Source: Planctomycetaceae bacterium (GTDB lineage: Bacteria > Planctomycetota > Planctomycetia > Isosphaerales > Isosphaeraceae). Taken from it: a DNA stretch of 8,651 bases. The notes beneath the pieces are model-generated. The model was not told the DNA's origin. It was given only the letters and a program-made list of their open reading frames with translations, and made no database searches. Location: positions 1 through 8,651 of the forward strand of contig JAFANO010000754.1 in the NCBI GenBank assembly GCA_019232645.1, written 5' to 3'. Shown here piece by piece: positions 1-6,671 of the stretch. Position numbers and translations under genes: made by a program. Each line of letters starts with the position of its first letter. Position 1 is the first letter of the stretch.

Positions 1-687
1 CTAGAAGAGGACTTCTCCCAGGCCGATGACCTCGCGGCCCGGCATCCCGAGAAACTCCGCGAGCTTCAGGACCTGTTCTGGCAGGACGCGCAGAAATACC
101 ACGTCACGCCCCTCCTGGCGGGATTCGCTGAGCTTTTCGGCATCACCCCACCCGCCACTCCGCGGACGAGGTTCACCTACTACCCCGGCACCGAGAACAT
201 CGGCGCGGGCATGATCCCGCCGATCTACAACCGATCGTTCAGGATCACGGCCGACCTGGACATCCCCGCGGCCGGCGTCGAGGGCGTGATCGTCGCCGAG
301 GCCGACGTCATGGGCGGCTTCTCGCTCTACGTCCAGGATGGCAGGCTTCGCTACACCTACAGCTTCCTCGGCATCGCAGTCGAGACCCTGACCGCAACGG
401 AGAACCTCCCGACGGGCGAGGTCCAGGTGCGCTACGAGTTCGCCGCAGATCAGCCCGGAAAGCCGGCCACGGGCGGCCGCGGCCGCCTGTTCATCGGCGA
501 CAAGAAGGTCGGCGAGAACCACATGGAACGGTCGGTCCCGATCCGCTTTACGTCGTACGCGGGGATGGACATCGGGAAAGACAACGGCGAGCCGGTCTCG
601 CCCTCGTATGGGGCGAAAGCGCCATTCGCCTTCACGGGCAAGATCGGCACCGTCGCTTTTGATCTCGCCCCTCTGGGATCGCACTGA
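1..687 (+). CDS. Arylsulfatase, C-terminal part (5' end outside window)
   Basis: This is the last 228 residues of a sulfatase-family hydrolase, which cleaves sulfate esters using a formylglycine residue. The frame is open from base 1 and ends at TGA 685-687. The segment starts with L-E-E-D-F-S-Q-A-D-D-L-A and continues with H-P-E-K-L-R-E-L-Q-D-L-F-W, the hallmark stretch near the end of the catalytic domain of large (about 750-800 residue) bacterial arylsulfatases. After F-T-Y-Y-P-G and N-R-S-F-R-I-T-A-D comes the C-terminal beta-sandwich typical of this subfamily, ending with F-T-G-K-I-G-T-V-A-F-D-L. The catalytic motifs and any signal peptide lie upstream and cannot be checked, so activity and location are unknown. 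The next gene starts 159 bases downstream. The family call is from remembered motif similarity and is strong; the substrate is unknown. Confidence 0.9.
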   Translation, partial: LEEDFSQADDLAARHPEKLRELQDLFWQDAQKYHVTPLLAGFAELFGITPPATPRTRFTYYPGTENIGAGMIPPIYNRSFRITADLDIPAAGVEGVIVAEADVMGGFSLYVQDGRLRYTYSFLGIAVETLTATENLPTGEVQVRYEFAADQPGKPATGGRGRLFIGDKKVGENHMERSVPIRFTSYAGMDIGKDNGEPVSPSYGAKAPFAFTGKIGTVAFDLAPLGSH

Positions 688-846
688 AGCGGATCTGGCT
701 CGACGCCATCCTCACCTGACGTCTCCATCCTGTCGCCGCCATGGACTGGCCGAAGCGGGCGGCAATGACGAAAATGCGGAGAGGACGGCGGGTAACCTTC
801 CCGATCGCGCGCCGGTCCGGGCCGGGGCAGAGATGGGTGGGGGATC

Positions 847-1656
847 GTGCGAAAGAAATCCAAGGTCTTGAGCGCGGCGGGCGGCAAGTTCGGCATCCTG
901 CTGGTCGCCCTGGTCGCCCTGATGGCCTCCGCCCCGGTGATCATCGAGAAGCCGGTCGGGGTCGGGGTCGTCGCGTACGACCTGTTCGCGAGCGCCGTCC
1001 TCGTGGCGAGCCTCCATGCCGCCCGGCCCGGGGGGACGCCGGTGGCGATCGGCCTGATCCTGGCCCTGACCGACTTCGGGATCGGGCGACTGGCCACCTT
1101 CGAGGGCACCCGCTGGCTCGTCATCCTGCAAATCCTCCTCTGGCTCTCGACCCTGATCTTCGTCACCGCCACGATCCTCGAGGCGATCTTCGAGAGCGAG
1201 GACGTGACCGTGGAGACGCTCCAGGAGTCCCTCTGCGTCTACCTGCTCCTGGGGCTGATCTGGGTCTTCGCCTTCGCGCTGATCGAGGTAGCGGCGCCGG
1301 GCTCGTTCCAGTCGCAGCACGGGTTCCGGGTCGCTTGGTCGGACGACCGATCGAGGCGCGCCGAGCTCATGCGGCTGTCCGTCCTCAGCTACTCGACGCT
1401 GGCCGGGTCGGGCACTGGCGACCTCACGCCGTCGACCGAGTTCGCCAACATGGCCGTCGCCCTGGAGGCGATGATGGGCCAGATCTACCTCGCGGTGGTG
1501 CTCGCCCGGCTGGTCGGGGTCCAGGCCGGCCAGGCGCCCCCCGGACGGGTCGCCAGGGCCGACGAGACTGGCGGAGTCGAGCGGGCCATCCGTCCCGGAC
1601 CCGGGGATTCGCGACGCCAGAAGTCCGAGGTCGAAGATGAACGACTGCCGAGATAA
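847..1656 (+). CDS. Two-TM-pore ion channel family membrane protein with non-canonical filter
   Basis: A 269-residue inner-membrane protein. Hydrophobic segments lie at about residues 15-33, 38-58, 66-82, 90-113, 128-148 and 200-222. The last two flank a pore loop, as in the Ion_trans_2 (potassium channel) family. Downstream of the loop, L-E-A-M-M-G-Q-I-Y-L-A-V-V-L-A-R-L-V-G closely resembles the inner helix of bacterial ion-channel proteins. The filter usually reads T-L-T-T-L-G-Y-G-D-I-T-P; here it is T-L-A-G-S-G-T-G-D-L-T-P (about residues 184-195), so the GYG signature is GTG. K+ transport is therefore uncertain. The C-terminal 40 residues are charged and probably cytoplasmic. The GTG start at 847 is the first possible start after an in-frame TAA at 793, and a G-rich stretch precedes it. 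The gene overlaps the next one by 20 bases, which suggests translational coupling. Confidence 0.8.
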   Translation: MRKKSKVLSAAGGKFGILLVALVALMASAPVIIEKPVGVGVVAYDLFASAVLVASLHAARPGGTPVAIGLILALTDFGIGRLATFEGTRWLVILQILLWLSTLIFVTATILEAIFESEDVTVETLQESLCVYLLLGLIWVFAFALIEVAAPGSFQSQHGFRVAWSDDRSRRAELMRLSVLSYSTLAGSGTGDLTPSTEFANMAVALEAMMGQIYLAVVLARLVGVQAGQAPPGRVARADETGGVERAIRPGPGDSRRQKSEVEDERLPR

Positions 1657-1960
1657 GATCGCACGCGCGATCGGCTCCTTCGTGGAGAATCCCGTCACCA
1701 ACCTGGTGAAGGGGACCGTGCTCCTGCTGATTGGTCTCTCCGAAGCTTCGAGAACCTTCATCGACGACATCACCCAGAGGCATCTCAGCGTCGGTCACGG
1801 CCTGATCATCATCGGGCTCTTCGGAATCCTCGATACCCTACCGCAGTTCATCGAAGGGCTCGCAGCGGGAAAGCGATACCTTGATTTCCGCGATAAGAAA
1901 GCTCGGCCCGGGCCCGGTTCGGGTGCCGGGCCTGACCAAGGCGATGATCGAGCCCACTGA
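1637..1960 (+). CDS. Small two-helix membrane protein, function unknown
   Basis: A 107-residue protein that I cannot assign to a named family. It has two hydrophobic segments, about residues 20-36 (N-L-V-K-G-T-V-L-L-L-I-G-L) and 51-73 (V-G-H-G-L-I-I-I-G-L-F-G-I-L). A short polar loop joins them and the tail is charged and rich in Gly, Pro and Asp. The ATG at 1637 lies inside the 3' end of the channel gene in another frame, and GAGG at 1627-1630 is a plausible ribosome binding site. The 20-base overlap implies translation coupled to the channel gene. It may be an accessory membrane subunit of that channel, but only position supports this. Its length, start signal and two clear membrane segments argue that it is real. 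Confidence 0.72.
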   Translation: MNDCRDKIARAIGSFVENPVTNLVKGTVLLLIGLSEASRTFIDDITQRHLSVGHGLIIIGLFGILDTLPQFIEGLAAGKRYLDFRDKKARPGPGSGAGPDQGDDRAH

Positions 1961-2066
1961 CCCCGGTCGCCCTTCGAAAAGACCGACACGGTGAACGGCA
2001 CCAAGCTCCCTTTCCCGACCCCGGTGGCGCCTGGCGGGTTGCGCGGCAGGTGATTGGGGAGATCCC

Positions 2067-2486
2067 ATGGGCCAGGAAATACCGAATCCCACCGACTCGC
2101 GCGTGAACCTGGCACGGGACCGGACGTGCATGGCAAATTTCCGGACCCAGCTCGCCCTGGACCGGACGACGCTCGCCTGGGTCAGGACGACCCTAACCAT
2201 GGCGAGCTTCGGCTTCGGGATGGTCGCCTTCTTCCGCACGATCCAAAAGCAATCGCCGACCGCGGAGAGCGTTCGGTTGCACCAGGGGGCGATCTGGATG
2301 GGCACCGCGCTGATCTTGCTGGGGATCGTCGCAATGGTGCTCGCCGGTTTGTCTCACTGGTTCACGCTGCGGAGGCTCCGGCGCGGCGAATCCCCCGTCT
2401 TGCGTCAGTGGCCCTTGAGCATTACGGTAGCCATGCTCTCCGCCCTGGTAGGTTTGGCGGGACTCTGGGCCCTGTTCGTGCGATGA
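2067..2486 (+). CDS. DUF202 (YidH-like) inner-membrane protein
   Basis: A 139-residue membrane protein of the DUF202 family (Pfam PF02656). The family signature is clear at about residues 24-43: N-F-R-T-Q-L-A-L-D-R-T-T-L-A-W-V-R-T-T-L. Three membrane helices follow, about residues 43-60, 76-98 and 115-137; the loop after helix 2 is basic (R-R-L-R-R-G). This matches the usual size and three-helix layout of the family, whose biochemical role is not established. The ATG at 2067 is preceded by GGGGAG at 2056-2061 with 5-base spacing, a strong ribosome binding site. The gene stands 106 bases after the small membrane protein and 114 bases before the sulfatase, so it may have its own promoter; I saw none I could defend. 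Confidence 0.88.
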   Translation: MGQEIPNPTDSRVNLARDRTCMANFRTQLALDRTTLAWVRTTLTMASFGFGMVAFFRTIQKQSPTAESVRLHQGAIWMGTALILLGIVAMVLAGLSHWFTLRRLRRGESPVLRQWPLSITVAMLSALVGLAGLWALFVR

Positions 2487-2584
2487 TGGGCACGCTCCTC
2501 CCCTGGCCGGGGGTTGGGGCGGAAGCAACCAATCGGTTTTTCGGTTTGGGATCTCGCCGAAGTAACTTCAATTCCCAACGACGT

Positions 2585-2590
2585 GAGGAG
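2585..2590 (+). promoter_or_regulatory. Ribosome binding site fixing the sulfatase start
   Basis: GAGGAG lies 10 bases before the ATG at 2601. It supports that ATG over the upstream in-frame TTG at 2514, which has no comparable site and would add 29 residues ahead of the hydrophobic leader, spoiling a normal export signal. The spacing is slightly long. Confidence 0.6.
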
Positions 2591-2600
2591 CATCCTGGAC

Positions 2601-4376
2601 ATGAAGATCGGCACGATGCAAGCGTTGGCGTGCATGGGGCTGGGTGCGATCCTTGGCCTGGTCGCCGGAACACGGGACCTCTCTTCCTTCTCGCGGGCCG
2701 ACGTGGCGACGCCGAGCGTCCGGCAGGTCGCGGCGGAGGCCCGCGTGACCGACACGGGGGTCGGTCGGACCTCCTGCTGTTCGGCGGGACTGGCCAAGGG
2801 CGTGTTGCTGACCCGGGCCGGTGCGGGGGAGACCGCGGCCAAGGCCGGAGCGACAGCATCCGGGAAGAAGCCGAACATCGTCTTCATCATGGGCGACGAC
2901 GTGGGCTGGTTCAACATCGGCGCCTACCACCGGGGCATGATGGCCGGCAAGACGCCGAACCTCGACAAGCTGGCCTCCCAGGGCATGCTCTTCACCGACT
3001 ACTACGCCGAGCCGAGCTGCACGGCGGGCCGGGCGAACTTCATCACCGGCCAGTTGCCGATCCGCACCGGGCTGACCACCGTAGGCCAGGCCGGCGCCAG
3101 GGTCGGGATGCCCTCCTCGGCGCCGACGATCGCCACGGCGCTCAAGTCGTTGGGCTATGCCACCGGCCAGTTCGGCAAGAACCATTTCGGCGACCTCAAC
3201 GAGTATCTCCCCACGGTGCACGGGTTCGACGAATTCTTCGGCTACCTCTACCACCTCGACGCGATGGAGGACCCGGCCTGGCATTCCTACCCGCCGGAGC
3301 TGAAGGCCAAGGTGGGCCCCCGGAACATGATCCATAGCTGGGCGACCGACCAGGACGACCCGACCGAACAGCCGCGCTGGGGCAAGGTCGGCAGGCAGAA
3401 GATCGAGGACGCCGGCACGCTTTATCCCGACCGCATGAAGACGGTGGACGACGAGATCCTCGACCACACCTTCAAGTTCATCGCCAAGGCGAAGGGGGAT
3501 GGCACACCGTTCTTCGTCTGGCTGAACCCGACGCGGATGCACGTCATCACCCACCTCTCCGACAAGTACGCCCGGATGCAGACGCCGGAGAACGGTTGGT
3601 ACACCTACGAGGCGGGCATGGCCCAGCTCGACGACATCGTCGGCTCGGTGATGAAGAAGTTGGACAGCCTAGGCGTCGCGGACGACACGATCCTCGTGTT
3701 CACGACCGACAACGGCGCGGAGAATTTCACCTGGCCGGACGGCGGCCAGACGCCGTTCGCCGGCGGCAAGGGCACGGTACTCGATGGGGGCCTGCGCGTC
3801 CCTTGCATCGTCCGCTGGCCGGGCAAGGTACCGGCCGGCAAGGTCGAGAACCAGATCATGTCGGGGCTCGACTGGTTCCCGACGTTCGTGGCGGCGGCGG
3901 GCGACCCGGACATCGTCGGCGAGCTCAAGCAAGGCAAGCAACTCGGCGAGGCGACCTACAAGGTCCATCTCGACGGCTACGACCAGACCAACCTGATCAC
4001 CGGCAAGGGCCCGTCGCGGCGCCACGAGATCCTCTACTTCGCCGAAGGGCAACTCGGCGCGGTGCGGATCGACGATTACAAGTACCGATTCATCGACCAG
4101 CCGAGCGGCTGGTTCGGGGGGACGGTCAAGGTCGACATGCCGATCCTGATCAACCTGCGCCTCGACCCGTTCGAGCGCACCGGGATGTCCGGGTCGCTGA
4201 ACTATTACAATTTCTTCGTCCACGAGTTCTGGCGGTTCGTCTTCGTGCAGCAGGAGTTGGCGAAGGTGGGCGAGACGTTCGTCGAGTTCCCGCCGCTTCA
4301 GAAGGGCGCGAGCTTCAACCTCGAAGCCGTGAAGGAACAGATCCTCAAGACCATCCAGGCCCGACAGGCTCAGTAA
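2601..4376 (+). CDS. Exported arylsulfatase with C-x-A-x-R formylglycine motif
   Basis: A complete 591-residue sulfatase that hydrolyses sulfate esters. Residues 1-22 form a hydrophobic leader or anchor (A-C-M-G-L-G-A-I-L-G-L-V-A-G), so the enzyme probably works outside the cytoplasm. A roughly 70-residue low-complexity linker with a Cys-Cys pair follows. The catalytic domain begins at K-K-P-N-I-V-F-I-M-G-D-D with metal-binding D99 and D100. C140 in C-T-A-G-R is the residue converted to formylglycine. Other expected active-site residues are present: K193 and H195 in G-K-N-H-F-G, H314 in T-R-M-H, D370 and N371 in T-T-D-N-G, and K390 in G-G-K-G. The protein is near the usual length for this subfamily, with no truncation. 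The Ala at +2 of the motif is a tolerated variant of C-x-P-x-R. The likely maturase is encoded two genes downstream. The natural substrate cannot be deduced. Confidence 0.93.
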   Translation: MKIGTMQALACMGLGAILGLVAGTRDLSSFSRADVATPSVRQVAAEARVTDTGVGRTSCCSAGLAKGVLLTRAGAGETAAKAGATASGKKPNIVFIMGDDVGWFNIGAYHRGMMAGKTPNLDKLASQGMLFTDYYAEPSCTAGRANFITGQLPIRTGLTTVGQAGARVGMPSSAPTIATALKSLGYATGQFGKNHFGDLNEYLPTVHGFDEFFGYLYHLDAMEDPAWHSYPPELKAKVGPRNMIHSWATDQDDPTEQPRWGKVGRQKIEDAGTLYPDRMKTVDDEILDHTFKFIAKAKGDGTPFFVWLNPTRMHVITHLSDKYARMQTPENGWYTYEAGMAQLDDIVGSVMKKLDSLGVADDTILVFTTDNGAENFTWPDGGQTPFAGGKGTVLDGGLRVPCIVRWPGKVPAGKVENQIMSGLDWFPTFVAAAGDPDIVGELKQGKQLGEATYKVHLDGYDQTNLITGKGPSRRHEILYFAEGQLGAVRIDDYKYRFIDQPSGWFGGTVKVDMPILINLRLDPFERTGMSGSLNYYNFFVHEFWRFVFVQQELAKVGETFVEFPPLQKGASFNLEAVKEQILKTIQARQAQ

Positions 4377-4392
4377 CCCGTCGGCCACCGGT

Positions 4393-4421
4393 GTGAACGC
4401 CCTCGGAATGAGGGCGTTCAC
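4393..4421 (+). terminator. Perfect 12-bp stem hairpin between sulfatase and HAD genes
   Basis: The arms GTGAACGCCCTC (4393-4404) and GAGGGCGTTCAC (4410-4421) pair perfectly around the 5-base loop GGAAT. The hairpin starts 17 bases after the sulfatase stop codon, the usual position for a terminator or mRNA 3'-end stabiliser. No run of T follows, only a C-rich stretch, so it is not a textbook intrinsic terminator. It may instead terminate partially or protect the sulfatase mRNA while letting some transcription through to the HAD and formylglycine-generating enzyme genes. The hairpin itself is certain from the sequence; the role is inferred. Confidence 0.6.
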
Positions 4422-4463
4422 GCCCTCCTCGCCGAGGCCCATCCCGACCGGAGACCCTCCTCG

Positions 4464-5495
4464 ATGCAGATCCTCATGCGTTCTCGATCTCCGCATCAGC
4501 GACCGGGCCGCGCCGCGGCCGTCGCGGCGTTGGCCTTTCTCCTCGTCGGTCAGCATGCCCATGCCCAGGTTGATCCGCTGCCGTGCTGGAACGAGGGGCC
4601 GGCCAGGAAGGCCGTGCTCGAGTTCGTGCGCGCCGCCACCGACCCGGCCGGCCCCGGCTTTGTGCCGCCCGAGGAGCGTATCGCTACGTTCGACAACGAC
4701 GGCACGCTCTGGGTCGAGCAGCCGATCTACACCCAGGTCGCGTTCGCCCTCGACCGGGTCAGGAAGCTGGCGCCCGGGCATTCGGAGTGGAAGACGGAGG
4801 AGCCCTTCCGCTCGATCCTCTCGGGCGACCGGGATGCGATGACGCGATTCACCATCCAGGACTTCGCGCGCGTCATCGCCACGACCCACAGTGGGATGAC
4901 GGTGGACGAATTCCACGCGATCATCAAAGAGTGGCTGGCCGCGGCGAAGCACCCGCGCTACCGGCGACCCTACACCGAGCTCGTCTATCAGCCCATGCTG
5001 GAGCTGTTGCGCCACCTCCGCGCGAACGGCTTCAAGATCTACATCGTGACGGGCGGCGGCCAGGAGTTCGTGAGAGTCTTCGCCGAGTCGATCTACGGCG
5101 TCCCGCCGGAGCAAATCATCGGCTCCGCGGGGAAGGTGAAGTTCGAGTACGGCCGGGATGGCGAGCCGACGCTGGTCAAGCTGCCGGACGTGCTCCTGCT
5201 CGATGACAAAGCGGGCAAGCCGGAGGGGATCAACCTGGTCATCGGACGCAAACCGCATGCGTCCTTCGGCAATTCGACCGGCGATCGTCAGATGCTTGAA
5301 TGGACCCAGGCAGGCACCGGCGCGCGGCTCATGATGCTCGTGCACCACGATGACTCCAGGCGCGAATATGACTACGGCGTGAATTCCAAGATCGGCACGT
5401 TCTCCGAAGAACTCATGGAGGAAGCCAGGCGGCGCGGCTGGGTCGTGATCAGCATGAAGGATGACTGGAATCGCATCTTTCCGTTCGAAAAATAG
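4464..5495 (+). CDS. Exported HAD-superfamily phosphatase
   Basis: A 343-residue haloacid dehalogenase-superfamily hydrolase, probably a phosphomonoesterase acting in the periplasm. Residues 1-34 look like a Sec signal peptide: an Arg/His-rich start, the hydrophobic core A-A-V-A-A-L-A-F-L-L-V-G, and likely cleavage after A-H-A before Q35. HAD motif I is T-F-D-N-D-G-T with nucleophile D77 and acid/base D79. Motif II is I-V-T-G-G-G with T196. The motif III lysine is probably K252 in G-K-P-E-G. Motif IV is G-N-S-T-G-D with D274; Asn replaces the usual first Asp, while the second Asp is kept. Between motifs I and II is a helical cap region. The gene follows the sulfatase by 87 bases, including the hairpin, and lies 27 bases before the formylglycine-generating enzyme, so co-transcription with the latter is likely. 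A second in-frame ATG at 4476 is a possible alternative start. The substrate is unknown. Confidence 0.88.
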   Translation: MQILMRSRSPHQRPGRAAAVAALAFLLVGQHAHAQVDPLPCWNEGPARKAVLEFVRAATDPAGPGFVPPEERIATFDNDGTLWVEQPIYTQVAFALDRVRKLAPGHSEWKTEEPFRSILSGDRDAMTRFTIQDFARVIATTHSGMTVDEFHAIIKEWLAAAKHPRYRRPYTELVYQPMLELLRHLRANGFKIYIVTGGGQEFVRVFAESIYGVPPEQIIGSAGKVKFEYGRDGEPTLVKLPDVLLLDDKAGKPEGINLVIGRKPHASFGNSTGDRQMLEWTQAGTGARLMMLVHHDDSRREYDYGVNSKIGTFSEELMEEARRRGWVVISMKDDWNRIFPFEK

Positions 5496-5522
5496 GCTCG
5501 ATCTCCCTCGATCAGGTACGCC

Positions 5523-6647
5523 ATGCGTCGCATCTTCATCCCAGCCGGTCTGCTGGCCGCCGGCTTCCTGACCGCTTACGCCCTGACGATCCGGGCCCGA
5601 CGGCCCGATCGCCTCGCCCCGGAGACGAGTGCCCGTGCCTCCGGGGCATCCGTCAGCGGACGGTCCTCGGCAGCCGCTCCCTCGGGCATGGCCTGGATCG
5701 CCGGCGGGGAATTCACGATGGGGACCGACGATCCGGAGGCCGCCCCCGCCGAGCACCCGGCCCATCGGGTGCGCGTCGACGGCTTCTGGATGGACGTGAC
5801 CGAGGTCACCAACGCCCAGTTCCGGCGGTTCGTCGAGGCGTCCGGCTACCTCACCACGGCCGAGCGCCCCGTCGTCTGGGAGCAGCTCAAGCGGCAGCTC
5901 CCGCCCGGAACCCCCAAGCCTCCGGACGATCGGCTCGTCCCCGGCTCGCTGGTCTTCACCCCGCCCGATCATCCGGTCTCGCTCAGCGATCCTTCGGCCT
6001 GGTGGTGCTGGGTCCCCGGCGCGAGCTGGCGGCATCCCGAGGGGCCGGGCAGTTCGATCGAGGGGAAGGACGACCATCCGGTCATACACGTCTCGTGGGA
6101 CGACGCCCTCGCCTTCGCGAACTGGGCCGGCAAGCGGCTCCCCACCGAGGCCGAGTGGGAGTTCGCCGCCCGGGGCGGCCTTGAAGGCAAGAAATACGCG
6201 TGGGGCGATGAGCTTCAGCCCGACGGAAAGCCGCTCGCAAACACCTGGCAGGGTCACTTCCCGGACCGGAATACCCGCGACGACGGATTCCTCCGGACCG
6301 CCCCGGTAAAGTCGTTCCCGCCCAACGGCTACGGCCTTCACGACATGATCGGCAACGTCTGGGAGTGGTGCGCCGACTGGTATCGACCCGACGCCTACCG
6401 CCTTGACGCCGACCGGGGCGTCGTCGTGAACCCGTCGGGGCCCGAGACCGGCTTCGACCCGGAGGAGCCCTACCAGCCGAAGTGCGTCACGCGCGGCGGC
6501 TCGTTCCTGTGCAGCCCGAACTACTGCTCGAATTACCGCCCGAGCGCCCGGCGTGGGACGGCCATCGATTCCGGCATGTCGCACCTCGGCTTTCGCTGCG
6601 CGCTCTCGGGGGACCAGGTCGGCCGGGGGGCGAACGGGCCGCCATGA
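5523..6647 (+). CDS. Formylglycine-generating enzyme (SUMF1 family), membrane-anchored or exported
   Basis: A 374-residue enzyme that oxidises the sulfatase motif cysteine to formylglycine using oxygen and copper, in the FGE-sulfatase domain family (PF03781). The domain starts near residue 56 (M-A-W-I-A-G-G-E-F-T-M-G). It matches human SUMF1 at W-R-H-P-E-G-P, D-H-P-V, G-K-R-L-P-T-E-A-E-W-E, F-P-P-N-G-Y-G-L, the N-x-W-E-W-C region and L-G-F-R-C-A. The two copper-binding catalytic cysteines are conserved as C330 and C335 in S-F-L-C-S-P-N-Y-C. This separates a true maturase from the many SUMF1-like proteins lacking them. Residues 4-23 are hydrophobic and imply a signal peptide or membrane anchor. 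The ATG at 5523 has a short AGG at 5514-5516. An internal ATG at 5688 would give a cytosolic form but has no ribosome binding site. The sulfatase two genes upstream is the obvious client. Confidence 0.93.
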   Translation: MRRIFIPAGLLAAGFLTAYALTIRARRPDRLAPETSARASGASVSGRSSAAAPSGMAWIAGGEFTMGTDDPEAAPAEHPAHRVRVDGFWMDVTEVTNAQFRRFVEASGYLTTAERPVVWEQLKRQLPPGTPKPPDDRLVPGSLVFTPPDHPVSLSDPSAWWCWVPGASWRHPEGPGSSIEGKDDHPVIHVSWDDALAFANWAGKRLPTEAEWEFAARGGLEGKKYAWGDELQPDGKPLANTWQGHFPDRNTRDDGFLRTAPVKSFPPNGYGLHDMIGNVWEWCADWYRPDAYRLDADRGVVVNPSGPETGFDPEEPYQPKCVTRGGSFLCSPNYCSNYRPSARRGTAIDSGMSHLGFRCALSGDQVGRGANGPP

Positions 6648-6671
6648 GGGACCGGTTCTGATATCGTGGGA

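Noticed and set aside
901..929. Tandem CTGGTCGCC repeat in the channel gene
   Set aside because: It encodes L-V-A-L-V-A in a membrane helix and is explained by codon bias.
712..1773. A 353-codon minus-strand frame opposite the channel gene
   Set aside because: Low-complexity Gly/Arg/Asp composition without motifs; the plus-strand frame has clear membrane helices and a pore loop.
2540..2580. TTGGGA / TCCCAA inverted repeat upstream of the sulfatase as an operator
   Set aside because: A 6-bp match with about 20 bases between arms is not above chance, and no regulator gene is present.
2514..2600. In-frame TTG at 2514 as a start for the sulfatase
   Set aside because: It has no good ribosome binding site and would add 29 residues ahead of the hydrophobic leader. 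ATG 2601 has GAGGAG upstream and gives a normal export signal.
2054..3337. A 427-codon plus-strand frame overlapping DUF202 and the sulfatase
   Set aside because: It is Arg/Gly-rich with no recognisable motif and runs through two well-supported genes in another frame.
3669..6584. A 971-codon open frame on the minus strand opposite the sulfatase, HAD and formylglycine-generating enzyme genes
   Set aside because: High-GC DNA gives long antisense frames. The translation is Arg/Gly/Asp-rich without domain motifs, while the plus strand here encodes three proteins with clear catalytic motifs.
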